A DNA stretch of 64,000 nucleotides, taken from NCBI GenBank assembly GCA_003155655.1, contig PMDS01000077.1:24877-88876 (forward strand), written 5' to 3'. The notes below the pieces were generated by a model. It was given only the letters and a program-made list of their open reading frames with translations, searched no databases and had not been told where the DNA came from. This stretch comes from Melioribacter sp. (GTDB taxonomy: Bacteria; Bacteroidota; Ignavibacteria; Ignavibacteriales; Melioribacteraceae). This document shows, one piece after another, positions 1 to 9,668 of this stretch (its first letter is position 1; each line of letters begins with the position of its first letter). Made by a program: the position numbers and the translations under genes.

Positions 1-342
1 GTCGGTGGTATTGGTATTATGAATATTATGTTGGTTTCTGTTACTGAAAGAACACGCGAGATTGGAATAAGGAAAGCTATTGGGGCTAAAAAAATAAATA
101 TTCTATCCCAGTTTTTAGTTGAGGCTGTTGTATTATGTTTATTTGGTGGTCTTATCGGAATTGTTCTGGGGGTTGCTATTGGTAACCTTGCCGGCACTGC
201 GCTAAATTCTCCGGCACTTATTCCTATTGACTGGGTTTTAATTGGTTTCATTTTGTGTGTAATTATTGGTGTTAGCTTTGGAACTTATCCGGCTTACAAA
301 GCTGCAAACTTGGATCCAATTGAAGCTTTAAGATATGAGTAA
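1..342 (+). CDS. MacB/FtsX-type ABC transporter permease, C-terminal part (cut by window edge)
   Basis: The reading frame is open from base 1, so the gene starts before the window. The visible 113 residues are the end of an FtsX-like permease. They begin with the conserved [20 protein letters not shown] stretch that follows the second membrane helix, then show two more hydrophobic helices and the typical ending [11 protein letters not shown]. MacB-type permeases have a large periplasmic domain and transmit force across the inner membrane to export macrolides, lipopeptides or lipoproteins, powered by a separate ATPase. Two full-length paralogues follow directly. No ATPase gene is visible; it may lie upstream. 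Confidence 0.88.
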   Translation, partial: VGGIGIMNIMLVSVTERTREIGIRKAIGAKKINILSQFLVEAVVLCLFGGLIGIVLGVAIGNLAGTALNSPALIPIDWVLIGFILCVIIGVSFGTYPAYKAANLDPIEALRYE

Positions 343-419
343 TGATTATTACTCTTTAATTGTTTAATATTTTTATCTTAAAATCGTATATTCACATCCA
401 CAAAAATATTTATTGATGA

Positions 420-1655
420 ATGAAAACACTAATTATTGAATTTCAGGAAATTGTTCTTATTGCTTTAAGAGCAATTCGAGCAAACAAATTAAGATCCGTT
501 TTAACAACTCTAGGAATTATTATTGGCATTGTTGCTGTTACAACTATGTCTACTGCTATAATAGGTTTAAAATCTGCGTTTATAAGTTCTATATCTTCAC
601 TTGGTAGTGATGTATTATACATTGACAAATATCCCTGGTTTGCAGGCGGAGATTGGAGCTTATTTAGGAATAGAAAAGATATTACATATGAGCAATACGA
701 AAAATTGCGTGCAGTTTTAAAAAATTATGAAGCAATGGCTCCAACAAAAAACACTTTTGGAGCAGGAGTTAAATACAAGAATAATTCTGTTCAGGCAACT
801 GTTATATACGGTACAACCGAAGAATACCAAAAAACCGGTAATGTAAATCCTGAAGACGGAAGATTTTTAAGTGAGCTTGATGTACGTGCCGGCAGAAAAG
901 TTTGTTTAATTGGAAAAGATATCGCGGATGGACTGTTTCCTCATGAAAGCCCCATCAGCCAAATAATTAAGATAAACAATATTCCTATGCAGGTCATTGG
1001 CGTTCTTGAAAAACAGGGCAGTGCTATGATGGGTTCTTTTAGTCTTGATGGGCAGATAATTATGCCTCTAAAAACATTTGAGACTGTTATAAGTAATCGT
1101 TTTACTAGACTGCAGATTAGCGTAAAGGTTGGCGATGTTGCAAGATTGGATGATGCAAAAGAGGAAATCTCTGCTGCTTTACGTGTTATAAGAAAAGTAC
1201 CGCTTGATAAACCTGATGATTTCGCTATTAACCAGCAGGAAGCATTAAAAGACATGTACGATAAAACGGTTGGTGTTGTAGCTGTTGCCGGAATTGTTAT
1301 TACTGCGCTTTCACTATTTGTAGGCGCTATAGGGATTATGAATATAATGTTTGTATCAGTTACAGAGAGAACAAAAGAAATAGGTGTTAGAAAGGCAATT
1401 GGGGCAAAAACCTGGTCTATTCTTCTTCAATTCTTAACCGAAGCGGCAGTTCTTTGTATAATGGGTGGTATTATAGGATTAATCATTTCATTCCCTCTAA
1501 GTCTTATAATTAATCAATTTTTACCAACTTCAATGCCTCTTGATATTGTTCTTTTGTCGTTGCTTATCTCAGCAATGGTTGGAGTCATTTCGGGCTTTTT
1601 ACCGGCATACAGGGCATCAAGATTAAACCCGGTTGATGCTCTTAGATTTGAGTGA
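420..1655 (+). CDS. MacB/FtsX-type ABC transporter permease
   Basis: A 411-residue inner-membrane permease of the MacB type. A first membrane helix at about residues 27-48 follows the RANKLRS motif typical of the family. A periplasmic domain of roughly 230 residues comes next, then three helices in the C-terminal 130 residues, including GIMNIMFVSVTERTKEIGVR and the ending RLNPVDALRFE. The gene lies 77 bases after the preceding paralogue and overlaps the next one by 4 bases, so the latter two are probably translationally coupled. No clear Shine-Dalgarno precedes the ATG. The exported substrate cannot be told from sequence. Confidence 0.88.
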   Translation: MKTLIIEFQEIVLIALRAIRANKLRSVLTTLGIIIGIVAVTTMSTAIIGLKSAFISSISSLGSDVLYIDKYPWFAGGDWSLFRNRKDITYEQYEKLRAVLKNYEAMAPTKNTFGAGVKYKNNSVQATVIYGTTEEYQKTGNVNPEDGRFLSELDVRAGRKVCLIGKDIADGLFPHESPISQIIKINNIPMQVIGVLEKQGSAMMGSFSLDGQIIMPLKTFETVISNRFTRLQISVKVGDVARLDDAKEEISAALRVIRKVPLDKPDDFAINQQEALKDMYDKTVGVVAVAGIVITALSLFVGAIGIMNIMFVSVTERTKEIGVRKAIGAKTWSILLQFLTEAAVLCIMGGIIGLIISFPLSLIINQFLPTSMPLDIVLLSLLISAMVGVISGFLPAYRASRLNPVDALRFE

Positions 1656-2890
1656 GAAATATTATGCAAATTTTTGAAAGTATTAAACTAGCGTTAAGCT
1701 CAATTAGAGCTAATAAACTAAGATCTTTTTTAACACTTCTTGGAATAGCAGTTGGACTTTTTTCTATTATTATTGTAATGACTGCAATAAGTGCAATTCA
1801 AGCAAATGTTGAAAATGTATTCAATTCTATAGGATCAAGTAATTTTGTTGTTCAAAAATGGCCTGCAATTCAACTTGGTCCTCGCGATCACGATAAATAT
1901 CGTAATCGAAAGGATATCAAATTAGAACAAGCTTATAAATTGAAAGAAATTACTCAATTACCGGTTGCTGTTGGCATTTCTATGAGTAAAAGCGGGCGGA
2001 CAATTAAATTTGGTAACATAAAAACTAATCCCAACGTACCAATTGTTGGGGTTAATCAGGATCTATTCCTTGCACGTGATTTAAAAATTGGTGAGGGAAG
2101 AAATTTGTCTGTTAATGATTATGATTATGCTCGTTACACTTGTGTAATTGGAACTGACATTGTCGATAAACTATTTAAGAATATTCCTGCTATTGGACAA
2201 GAAATTAAGATCGGAGATTTTAATTTTGAAATAGTAGGAGTCTTTGAAAAACGCGGATCAATTTTCGGACAATCACAGGATAACTTTCTAGCAATTCCAT
2301 TAAAAACATTTGAAAAATGTTACGGTACAGATAGAAGTGCAAATATAATTGTAATGTGTCAAAGTAAAGATATGATTCAAAGTACTATGGATGAAGTTAT
2401 TGGCGCAATGAGAAAATTAAGAAAAGTTGAAAGCGGGCAAGAGAATGATTTTGAGATTGTTACAAATGAACAGCTAATACAACAGTTTAACGATTTTACT
2501 AAGTATGTAAAACTTGGTGCAGCTGTAATTGCATTCATTGCTTTGTTAGCCGCCGGTGTCGGAATAATGAATATTATGCTTGTTAGTGTTACTGAAAGAA
2601 CAAGAGAAATTGGAATAAGAAAAGCAATAGGTGCGCGTAAAAAATCTATTCTTACACAATTTGTTATCGAAGCTATTTCTTTAAGCTGGGTTGGTGGCTC
2701 AATTGGCATCTTTTTAGGTATTCTTGGGGGAAATTTAGTTGCTTTGCAATTAGGGGTCTCTATTGTTATACCTATTGAGTGGATATTAATTGGATTGCTT
2801 CTTACTACTTTCGTCGGTGTAGTATTTGGTGTTTATCCTGCTGTTAAGGCTTCAAATCTGGACCCTATTGAAGCACTGCGCTATGAATAA
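1652..2890 (+). CDS. MacB/FtsX-type ABC transporter permease
   Basis: The third permease in the row, 412 residues from a GTG start overlapping the previous stop codon. An in-frame ATG at 1664 is an equally acceptable start because neither has a strong ribosome site. It has the same plan as its neighbours: a helix near the N-terminus after RANKLRSF, a large periplasmic domain, then [20 protein letters not shown], two further helices, and the ending [11 protein letters not shown]. Its C-terminus is closer to that of the truncated first permease than to the middle one, which suggests repeated tandem duplication. It may assemble as a heterodimer with a neighbour. Confidence 0.87.
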   Translation: MRNIMQIFESIKLALSSIRANKLRSFLTLLGIAVGLFSIIIVMTAISAIQANVENVFNSIGSSNFVVQKWPAIQLGPRDHDKYRNRKDIKLEQAYKLKEITQLPVAVGISMSKSGRTIKFGNIKTNPNVPIVGVNQDLFLARDLKIGEGRNLSVNDYDYARYTCVIGTDIVDKLFKNIPAIGQEIKIGDFNFEIVGVFEKRGSIFGQSQDNFLAIPLKTFEKCYGTDRSANIIVMCQSKDMIQSTMDEVIGAMRKLRKVESGQENDFEIVTNEQLIQQFNDFTKYVKLGAAVIAFIALLAAGVGIMNIMLVSVTERTREIGIRKAIGARKKSILTQFVIEAISLSWVGGSIGIFLGILGGNLVALQLGVSIVIPIEWILIGLLLTTFVGVVFGVYPAVKASNLDPIEALRYE

Positions 2891-2949
2891 CATTGATTTA
2901 TTAGGAGTATAGGTTTAGATTTATTTTACAAAATAATTTATAAATATTT

Positions 2950-5900
2950 TTGAAAAATAAACTTATCTATTTACTCTTTGTTTTGCCTTTAGCTCTCTCC
3001 GCGCAAAATTCACCTTTATCGGTTTTGGTAACTGATACTCTTTTCATAAATATTGATAATTCTTACAGAATATTATCACTTAACATTATTCCGCATTCTG
3101 ATATAATAAGGATATCCTCACACAAGTTAAATTCTTCTGATTATAACATTGATTACTCTAAAGGACAATTTTCTTTTAAGGAAAACGTGAAATATTCTTT
3201 GCGTGATTCAGTTTTTATTTCATACCTGACAATAAAACTGAACTTGAGAAAAGAGTATAGAAGGAGAAGCCTGGTCTTTAAGTTGGATGATAAATCTGCC
3301 GATACTATCAGAATTGCAAAAGTCGAATTGCCGTTAACTGCTGATTCTTTCTTTGGCAAAGATCTTCAAAAGAGCGGTGCAATTGTTCGTGGCTTTACTC
3401 TGGGTACTAATAAAGATTTTACTTTGAACAGCGGTCTCCGTTTGCAGCTTTCCGGTAAACTTTCTGATGATATTGATGTTGTTGCTGCTTTAACAGACGA
3501 AAACACTCCTATTCAGCCCGAAGGTAACACTGAGACTCTGCAGGAATTTGATAAAGTTTTTATTGAACTACGTCACAAGAATGCTATTGGTACCTTTGGA
3601 GATTATGAACTTAGTCTTAGAGATAACGAATTTTCTCAAATAACTAGAAAACTGCAAGGCTTGAAAGGTGAATTTATTTTTGGAAATACAAAAGGTACAA
3701 TTGCTATTGCTGGTTCGAGGGGTAAATTTAATACTAATCAGTTTAATGGGCAGGATGGCAACCAGGGACCTTATCACTTAAGCGGTATTAATAATGAACG
3801 TGCAATAATTATTATTGCCGGCAGTGAGAAAGTTTATTTGGATGGAGAACAATTAAAACGTGGCGAAAATAATGACTATACGATTGATTACTCAAATGCC
3901 GAAATAACTTTTACTCCTAAAAAATTGATTACTTCAGCCAGCAGGATTTCGATAGATTTTGAGTACACCGACCTTAATTACAATAGAAATTTCTTTGGGG
4001 CAGACTTTACAACAAAAGTATTGAATGATAAATTGAAAATAGGTATCGGTTATTTTCGTGAGGGCGATGATGAAACCAATCCAATTGACCTTTCACTTAC
4101 TGATAATGATGTAAATATACTTAAAGCTGCCGGCAACGACCGTTTGAAGGCAACAAAATCTGGCGTATCAGTTGCTGCTCCCGACTCAACCGGCAAAGTG
4201 CAAGGAATTTATACAAAGATTGATACGGTAATAAATTCTTTACCATTTACATATTACAAATATGCTCCAGGGAGTGCAGCTTCAATCTATATAGTAAGTT
4301 TTACTTATGTCGGGGACGGGAATGGTGACTATTTGAAAGAAAGCCTGGGTAATTACAAGTTTGTTGGTCAGAATTTAGGTTCATACCTTCCAGTCGTATT
4401 TCTTCCTTTACCTGAATTGAAACAACTTGGTAATTTATCATTAAGCGCTGATATTTTGGATGGAGTGAATTTAGATTTTGATTTCTCCGGAAGTGATTGG
4501 AATAAAAATAAATTTTCTATGCTTGATAAGGATAATGATTTTGGCTATGCAAGAAAATTATTACTTAATGTCGCACCAAGAGAAGTTGCTATCGGCAATT
4601 TATCATTAGGGAAAATTGGTTTTAGTATTAAAGACAGATTTATTCAGGGTCAATTCACATCATTGGATAGGATAGATGCTGTAGAGTTTAGCCGCTATTA
4701 TAATTTGCCGGCGCAATCTTCTCAGGATCAAACTTTAAGAGAAATATCTCTTAGCTTACTGCCGGCTAAAAATATCCTGATTGATTCAAAATATGGATTT
4801 CTTAAACAGGGAGATCAATTCACATCCAACAGAATATTTACACACATAAATGCCAATGGTAATAAAGAATATTTACTTGATTATACTCTTGATTATGTTA
4901 GTTCAACCAATACATTATCTTCTACAAGCTGGCTTAAACAAAATGGAAAAGCCTCTTATTCAATTGGAATGTTGAACCCGGGAATTGAGTTTATTTATGA
5001 AGATAAGGAAGATAAAAATCCTGAAAAGGATAGTTTATTGGTTACAAGTCTGAAGTATCAAGAGTTGGCTCCGTTTATTGAATTAAAAGGGATATCAAAT
5101 TTCGATTTGAGGATGAGCTATTCCGTTAGAGATGAATCTGCTCCTTTAAATGGTATAATGCTTAAACAATCAAATGCTTTTACTCAAAACTACCAGGCTG
5201 GCTATAGAGGACTGAAAGAATTTTCTACTAACCTTACAGTTACATTTAGAAATAAAAATTTTACTAATGATTTTCATAATCTTGGCTATGGTGATAATCA
5301 AACAATTTTAATTATGTCCCAAAGCAGGTTTAATTTTTGGAATGGATTTATACAGGGTGATCTTTACTACCAGGCAGCTACAGAGCAGTCTGCTAAATTA
5401 GAAAAAGTATTTGTACGCGTTCCTAAAGGAACCGGCAACTATATTTATCTCGGCGACCTGAACAATAATGGTATTCCGGATGAAAATGAGTTTCAGCTTA
5501 CTTCTTACGACGGAGATTTTGTTCTTGTAACAACACCAACAGATCAATTATTCCCGGTTATGGATTTGAAAACAAACACTCGCTGGCGGATTGATTTTTC
5601 CAGAATATTTAACGGTCAATCTTTTTGGGGAACTGTGCTCAAACCAATTGCAACTGAAACTTCGTGGCGCGTTGAAGAAAACAGTAAAGATACCAACACA
5701 AAACAAATATACTTGCTTAATTTTTCCAAATTTTTGAATGATTCAACAACTATACGCGGCAATCAGCAATTCCAGCAGGATATTAATTTATTTCAGAACA
5801 GCAATGAACTTTCTTTCCGTTTAAGATATATTCAAAGAAAATCTCTTAATCAATTTAGCGGGGGAATGGAACGTGGTTATTTCAGCGAGAGAGGAGTTAG

Positions 5901-6402
5901 AATTCGTTTTAAAATGATTGAGGAAGTTAGTAACCAGACTGATATAACCAATCAAAATGATAATCTAATTTCTCCTCCAACTTCAAACAGGGCAAGAACT
6001 GTAACTAGAAACGATTTTGCAACAGATTTTTCATACAGGCCAATTAAAGAATTGGAAGTCGGATTTAAAATAGGCAGCGGGCAGATCACTGATGCTTTTC
6101 CTGTAAAACCAACAAATGTAAACTTAAATTCATTGATCTTACGGGTTAATTATTCTTTTGAAAATTCCGGACGTCTAAGAGTTGAAGCGGAAAGAACAGA
6201 ACTTACCTCCAACACAAATGATTCGAATATTCCATATGAAGTTACACGAGGAAATGTTATAGGGAAAAATTATTTTTGGAGGGCATTTTTTGATTATCGG
6301 CTTTCAAGTTTTATTCAAACATCAATAAGTTATGATGCACGTTTACAGGGCAGCAACAGGGTAATTCAAACAATGAAGGCTGAAGCAAGAGCTTTCTTTT
6401 AA
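2950..6402 (+). CDS. Large secreted outer-membrane beta-barrel-like protein, function unknown
   Basis: 1150 residues from a TTG start that gives a good signal peptide (MKNKLIYLLFVLPLALSAQ). The body alternates short amphipathic beta-strand-like segments. A stretch near residues 275-340 (from GPYHLSGINNERA to ISIDFEY) resembles segments in Bacteroidota surface proteins of the SprA kind. Around residue 830 a DLNNNGIPDENEF loop looks like a single EF-hand or dockerin-type calcium site. The last residues form aromatic-rich strands ending in FF, as in outer-membrane barrels. At less than half the length of SprA it is not SprA itself. It follows the permease genes by 59 bases and may share their transcript. 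The function is unknown. Confidence 0.6.
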   Translation: MKNKLIYLLFVLPLALSAQNSPLSVLVTDTLFINIDNSYRILSLNIIPHSDIIRISSHKLNSSDYNIDYSKGQFSFKENVKYSLRDSVFISYLTIKLNLRKEYRRRSLVFKLDDKSADTIRIAKVELPLTADSFFGKDLQKSGAIVRGFTLGTNKDFTLNSGLRLQLSGKLSDDIDVVAALTDENTPIQPEGNTETLQEFDKVFIELRHKNAIGTFGDYELSLRDNEFSQITRKLQGLKGEFIFGNTKGTIAIAGSRGKFNTNQFNGQDGNQGPYHLSGINNERAIIIIAGSEKVYLDGEQLKRGENNDYTIDYSNAEITFTPKKLITSASRISIDFEYTDLNYNRNFFGADFTTKVLNDKLKIGIGYFREGDDETNPIDLSLTDNDVNILKAAGNDRLKATKSGVSVAAPDSTGKVQGIYTKIDTVINSLPFTYYKYAPGSAASIYIVSFTYVGDGNGDYLKESLGNYKFVGQNLGSYLPVVFLPLPELKQLGNLSLSADILDGVNLDFDFSGSDWNKNKFSMLDKDNDFGYARKLLLNVAPREVAIGNLSLGKIGFSIKDRFIQGQFTSLDRIDAVEFSRYYNLPAQSSQDQTLREISLSLLPAKNILIDSKYGFLKQGDQFTSNRIFTHINANGNKEYLLDYTLDYVSSTNTLSSTSWLKQNGKASYSIGMLNPGIEFIYEDKEDKNPEKDSLLVTSLKYQELAPFIELKGISNFDLRMSYSVRDESAPLNGIMLKQSNAFTQNYQAGYRGLKEFSTNLTVTFRNKNFTNDFHNLGYGDNQTILIMSQSRFNFWNGFIQGDLYYQAATEQSAKLEKVFVRVPKGTGNYIYLGDLNNNGIPDENEFQLTSYDGDFVLVTTPTDQLFPVMDLKTNTRWRIDFSRIFNGQSFWGTVLKPIATETSWRVEENSKDTNTKQIYLLNFSKFLNDSTTIRGNQQFQQDINLFQNSNELSFRLRYIQRKSLNQFSGGMERGYFSERGVRIRFKMIEEVSNQTDITNQNDNLISPPTSNRARTVTRNDFATDFSYRPIKELEVGFKIGSGQITDAFPVKPTNVNLNSLILRVNYSFENSGRLRVEAERTELTSNTNDSNIPYEVTRGNVIGKNYFWRAFFDYRLSSFIQTSISYDARLQGSNRVIQTMKAEARAFF

Positions 6403-6428
6403 TATAAAGTATGAAGGGTAGAATAGAA

Positions 6429-6893
6429 ATGAATGTTGAATCATCGTTAATTGAAGCGCATATTTTTAGAATAGTAAATGACAGGATGGAATTTCTTCTT
6501 CTCAAACGGGCAGAGTACGAAAAATATCCCGGTATCTGGCAAATGGTCACAGGTTCAATTGAAGATAATGAAAAAGCATTTGAAGCTGCTTTAAGGGAAA
6601 TAAATGAAGAAACAGGCTTGACTCCATTGAACTTCTGGGTGGTACCAAATATTAATTCCTTTTACTGGGCTGAAAAAGACGTTGTCAGTACAATTCCTGT
6701 ATTTGCTGCTTTAGTTCAACCAGACGCAAACGTTTTAATTTCTGAAGAGCATAGTATGTTCAAATGGGTTGATAAAAACGAAGCATTGAGTTTATTGGCA
6801 TGGCCGGGGCAGCATAGATCAGTTGAAATAATCCATGATTATTTTATACAAAAGAAATATTTCTTAAATTTTGTTGAAATCAACATTCGATAA
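6429..6893 (+). CDS. Nudix hydrolase
   Basis: A hydrolase of nucleoside diphosphates linked to another group. The Nudix box is complete: glycine of GSIEDNE, then the REINEETGL core carrying the catalytic Arg and Glu residues. The short single-domain form and the segment GIWQMVTGSIE resemble dihydroneopterin-triphosphate or dATP pyrophosphohydrolases, but substrate specificity is not settled by sequence. An upstream ATG at 6411 is in frame. I prefer 6429 (154 residues) because AAGGG lies about 10 bases before it, whereas 6411 has no ribosome site. The gene follows the outer-membrane protein closely and precedes the PfkB kinase by about 50 bases. Confidence 0.85.
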   Translation: MNVESSLIEAHIFRIVNDRMEFLLLKRAEYEKYPGIWQMVTGSIEDNEKAFEAALREINEETGLTPLNFWVVPNINSFYWAEKDVVSTIPVFAALVQPDANVLISEEHSMFKWVDKNEALSLLAWPGQHRSVEIIHDYFIQKKYFLNFVEINIR

Positions 6894-6942
6894 TTATATA
6901 TATTTCAAATAGAAATTTTTATAACAAAATTCTGAGGAAACA

Positions 6943-7851
6943 TTGGGACTTCTAATAGTTGGATCAATAGGCTTGGATGACATTGAAACCCCGTTCGACA
7001 ATGTAAAAAAAGCTCTAGGCGGGTCTACAACTTACATTTCTCTTGCGGCAAGTTATTTTACAGGACCTATAGAAATTGTCGGTGTTGTGGGAGATGATTT
7101 TCCACAGGAGCATATTAAGATGTTGGAAAATCATAACATTGATTTAGAAGGTTTGCAAATTGTTCCGGGTGCTAAAACTTTTCGTTATGGATGTAAATAC
7201 CATTACGATCTAAATGTGAGGGATTCTTTATTTACAGATCTTAATGTTTTTGAAAAATTCAATCCTGTTATTCCGGGAAAAAGTAAAAAAAGCAGCTTTG
7301 TAATTCTTGGTAATATTGCGCCTCAGTTGCAGATGAATGTGCTTAATCAATTAGAAAATCCAAAATTTGTAGTTTGCGATACAATGAATTTCTGGATTGA
7401 AGGGGCTAAAGATGAATTACTCAAAGTATTGCCCCATGTTAATGTTTTAATTATAAATGATTCTGAAGCGAGGCTTTTGGCAAAAGAACCTAATTTAATT
7501 AAAGCTACGCATATTATTTCCAAAATGGGTCCCAAATATTTAATAATTAAAAAAGGCGAACATGGTGCGCTATTATTTGGCGACAACATGATTTTTTCAG
7601 CACCGGCTTATCCTATGGAAAATATTTTTGATCCTACCGGCGCCGGGGATGCTTTTGCAGGTGGTTTCACCGGATATCTTAATAAGAATAGAGACTTCTC
7701 ATTCGAAAATTTAAAACGCGCAGTTATTTATGGAAGTATTATGGCTTCTTTCTGCGTTGAAAAATTCAGCACTAAAGGATTGGAGAATTTAAGCTTTCTG
7801 GAAATACATAACAGATTTATCGAATTCAGAGAATTATCAAATTTTAATTGA
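6943..7851 (+). CDS. PfkB-family carbohydrate or nucleoside kinase
   Basis: 302 residues from a TTG start with TGAGGA just upstream. The N-terminal IVGSIGLDDIETP and GGSTTYISLAAS segments and the C-terminal DPTGAGDAFAGGF signature (about residues 230-242, containing the catalytic Asp and anion hole) define a PfkB/ribokinase fold. The family phosphorylates sugars, fructose phosphates or nucleosides. Here the stop codon is one base before mtnA, so a role in methylthioadenosine salvage (adenosine-type or methylthioribose-type substrate) is an attractive inference. It is not proven: dedicated methylthioribose kinase MtnK belongs to a different family. Confidence 0.85.
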   Translation: MGLLIVGSIGLDDIETPFDNVKKALGGSTTYISLAASYFTGPIEIVGVVGDDFPQEHIKMLENHNIDLEGLQIVPGAKTFRYGCKYHYDLNVRDSLFTDLNVFEKFNPVIPGKSKKSSFVILGNIAPQLQMNVLNQLENPKFVVCDTMNFWIEGAKDELLKVLPHVNVLIINDSEARLLAKEPNLIKATHIISKMGPKYLIIKKGEHGALLFGDNMIFSAPAYPMENIFDPTGAGDAFAGGFTGYLNKNRDFSFENLKRAVIYGSIMASFCVEKFSTKGLENLSFLEIHNRFIEFRELSNFN

Positions 7852-7852
7852 A

Positions 7853-8866
7853 ATGAAAGTCCCTCTTACAGTTCAACTGAAAGACAGTAAGCTTTACATT
7901 ATCAATCAAACAAAACTTCCATTGGAAGAAGAAATTATTATTACTGATGATTACGAAAGAATTGCTGTTGCAATTGAAAAACTTGAAGTACGCGGAGCGC
8001 CTGCAATTGGTGTAACGGCTGCCTATGCATTAGCATTATCTTTTAAAATCATTCAAAAAGAAAATATCGTTGGACATTTTGATAAAGTTTTCAAGAGATT
8101 GGCTTCTACCCGTCCTACCGCAGTAAATCTTTTCAATGCACTTGACGAGATGAGAAATACTTTTGAGCAATTCAAAAATGACAACTCTCTTTATGAGAGG
8201 ATGATTGAAAGAGCAGTTTTAATTCATGATAATGATATAAAACTTTGTGATGCAATTGCAACAAACGGATTGAGCATATTCAAAAAAAAATGCAGGGTGC
8301 TTACTCATTGCAATGCCGGCAGCCTGGCAACCGGCGGTAATGGAACAGCAGTTAATGTTATTAGGCATGCTTTTGAGAACGGTTTTATTGAACACGTTTA
8401 TGTTGATGAAACACGTCCTCTTTTCCAGGGTTCCCGGTTAACCGCCTGGGAATTAAAGCAGGCTGGAATTCCATTCTCAATTAATACAGATTCTGCAGCG
8501 GCATTTTTAATGCAGCAGGGAAAAGTGGATCTTGTAATTACCGGGTCAGACAGGATTGCAGTTAATGGTGACGCCGCAAATAAAATAGGCACGTATAACC
8601 TTGCCGTGCTTTGCAATTATCATAAAATTCCATTTTATATAGCCGCTCCAACTACTACAATTGATAAAAAATGTTCGGAAGGCAGTCAAATAAAGATTGA
8701 GTTGAGAGACAAAAAAGAATTAACAATTATAGGTAACAAGGAAATTACGGATCAAGATTTCCCAGCATATTGTCCCGCATTTGATGTTACCCCTAATAAT
8801 TTAATTTCAGCGATAATTACAGAGAAACAACTTCATAAACCCCCTTTTGATTTTTCAAATGTCTGA
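7853..8866 (+). CDS. mtnA: S-methyl-5-thioribose-1-phosphate isomerase
   Basis: Converts 5-methylthioribose-1-phosphate to 5-methylthioribulose-1-phosphate in methionine salvage or its shunt variants. It has the usual family length at 337 residues. Visible signatures are RGAPAIGVTAAYALAL (substrate-binding loop), HCNAGSLATGGNGTAV with the catalytic Cys near residue 153, ETRPLFQGSRLTAWEL, and GSDRIAVNGDAANKIGTYN with the catalytic Asp near 232. This pattern separates it from eIF2B-like and ribose-1,5-bisphosphate isomerase relatives. It starts right after the PfkB kinase stop and overlaps the start of recO, so the genes form one transcription unit. Confidence 0.93.
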   Translation: MKVPLTVQLKDSKLYIINQTKLPLEEEIIITDDYERIAVAIEKLEVRGAPAIGVTAAYALALSFKIIQKENIVGHFDKVFKRLASTRPTAVNLFNALDEMRNTFEQFKNDNSLYERMIERAVLIHDNDIKLCDAIATNGLSIFKKKCRVLTHCNAGSLATGGNGTAVNVIRHAFENGFIEHVYVDETRPLFQGSRLTAWELKQAGIPFSINTDSAAAFLMQQGKVDLVITGSDRIAVNGDAANKIGTYNLAVLCNYHKIPFYIAAPTTTIDKKCSEGSQIKIELRDKKELTIIGNKEITDQDFPAYCPAFDVTPNNLISAIITEKQLHKPPFDFSNV

Positions 8867-9596
8867 GATCATCAAAACAGAAGCTATAGTCCTGCGCAAA
8901 ATTAATTTTGGAGATACAAGCCGCATCGCCCAATTCTATACCCGTGATTTTGGGAAAATATCAGCTATTATAAAAGGCGCGCGTACACATAAATCAAAAA
9001 TTGGGATGATGATCGATACTATTAATCTTGTTCAGTTAATACTTTATAAAAAAGAAACACGGGAAGTTCAACTTGTTAAAGAAGCGGATTTAATTAAGCA
9101 TTATGCCCACATAAAAGATGATTTTGATAACGTTAAATATGCATCGGCTATTATTGAACTGCTTTCATATCTTACTCTTGAAAACGAGCATAATATAAGG
9201 TTATTCGATGGAACCGTAAGAATTTTAGATTTGTTAGATACCTCAAAAAATGAAGCTCAGTTTTTATTTGCTAAATATTTTTTCTTTTTCCTAAAGGAGA
9301 TTGGTTATGAATTCCAGCTTAAACATTGTAACATTTGCGGTAAGGAGTTGGGAGCGGACAAAGGTGTCTCTTACAATTATGAAACTGGGTTAATGTGCAA
9401 TGATTGCAGTGAAGATAGATTATCAAATTTTAACTTAAAGGAGGAACTTTTCAATCTGATTCTTTGTCTAAATTCCAGACAAAATAATTTCATTTATAAA
9501 AATGAAGATTTGAATTTTATAATTAGAATGCTTGAAAAGTTTTTAATGTATAATGTGCATGAATTTAAAGGAATTAAATCATTAAAAATGGTATAG
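8859..9596 (+). CDS. recO: DNA repair protein RecO
   Basis: A RecFOR-pathway mediator that helps load RecA onto SSB-coated single-stranded DNA. The N-terminal OB-fold begins with the characteristic TEAIVLRKINFGDTSRIAQF stretch. The C-terminal half is helical and holds a four-cysteine zinc site (CNICG and CNDCS). A TTG at 8847 would add four residues; the ATG at 8859 is chosen because it matches the usual RecO start. The gene overlaps the end of mtnA by 8 bases. Length (245 residues) is normal. Confidence 0.93.
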   Translation: MSEIIKTEAIVLRKINFGDTSRIAQFYTRDFGKISAIIKGARTHKSKIGMMIDTINLVQLILYKKETREVQLVKEADLIKHYAHIKDDFDNVKYASAIIELLSYLTLENEHNIRLFDGTVRILDLLDTSKNEAQFLFAKYFFFFLKEIGYEFQLKHCNICGKELGADKGVSYNYETGLMCNDCSEDRLSNFNLKEELFNLILCLNSRQNNFIYKNEDLNFIIRMLEKFLMYNVHEFKGIKSLKMV

Positions 9597-9668
9597 GATG
9601 TAAGTTATTTTCTACCAGTGAATGAAATTAAATTTATAATTATAATAATATATGTTAGGAGTAAATAA

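Noticed and set aside
2950-6402. SprA gliding-motility/T9SS protein
   Set aside because: The similarity is limited to strand patterns and one segment; the length is less than half that of SprA and no other gliding genes are nearby.
6411-6428. Upstream ATG for the Nudix gene
   Set aside because: No ribosome site precedes it, and an AAGGG lies inside this segment at proper distance from the next ATG.
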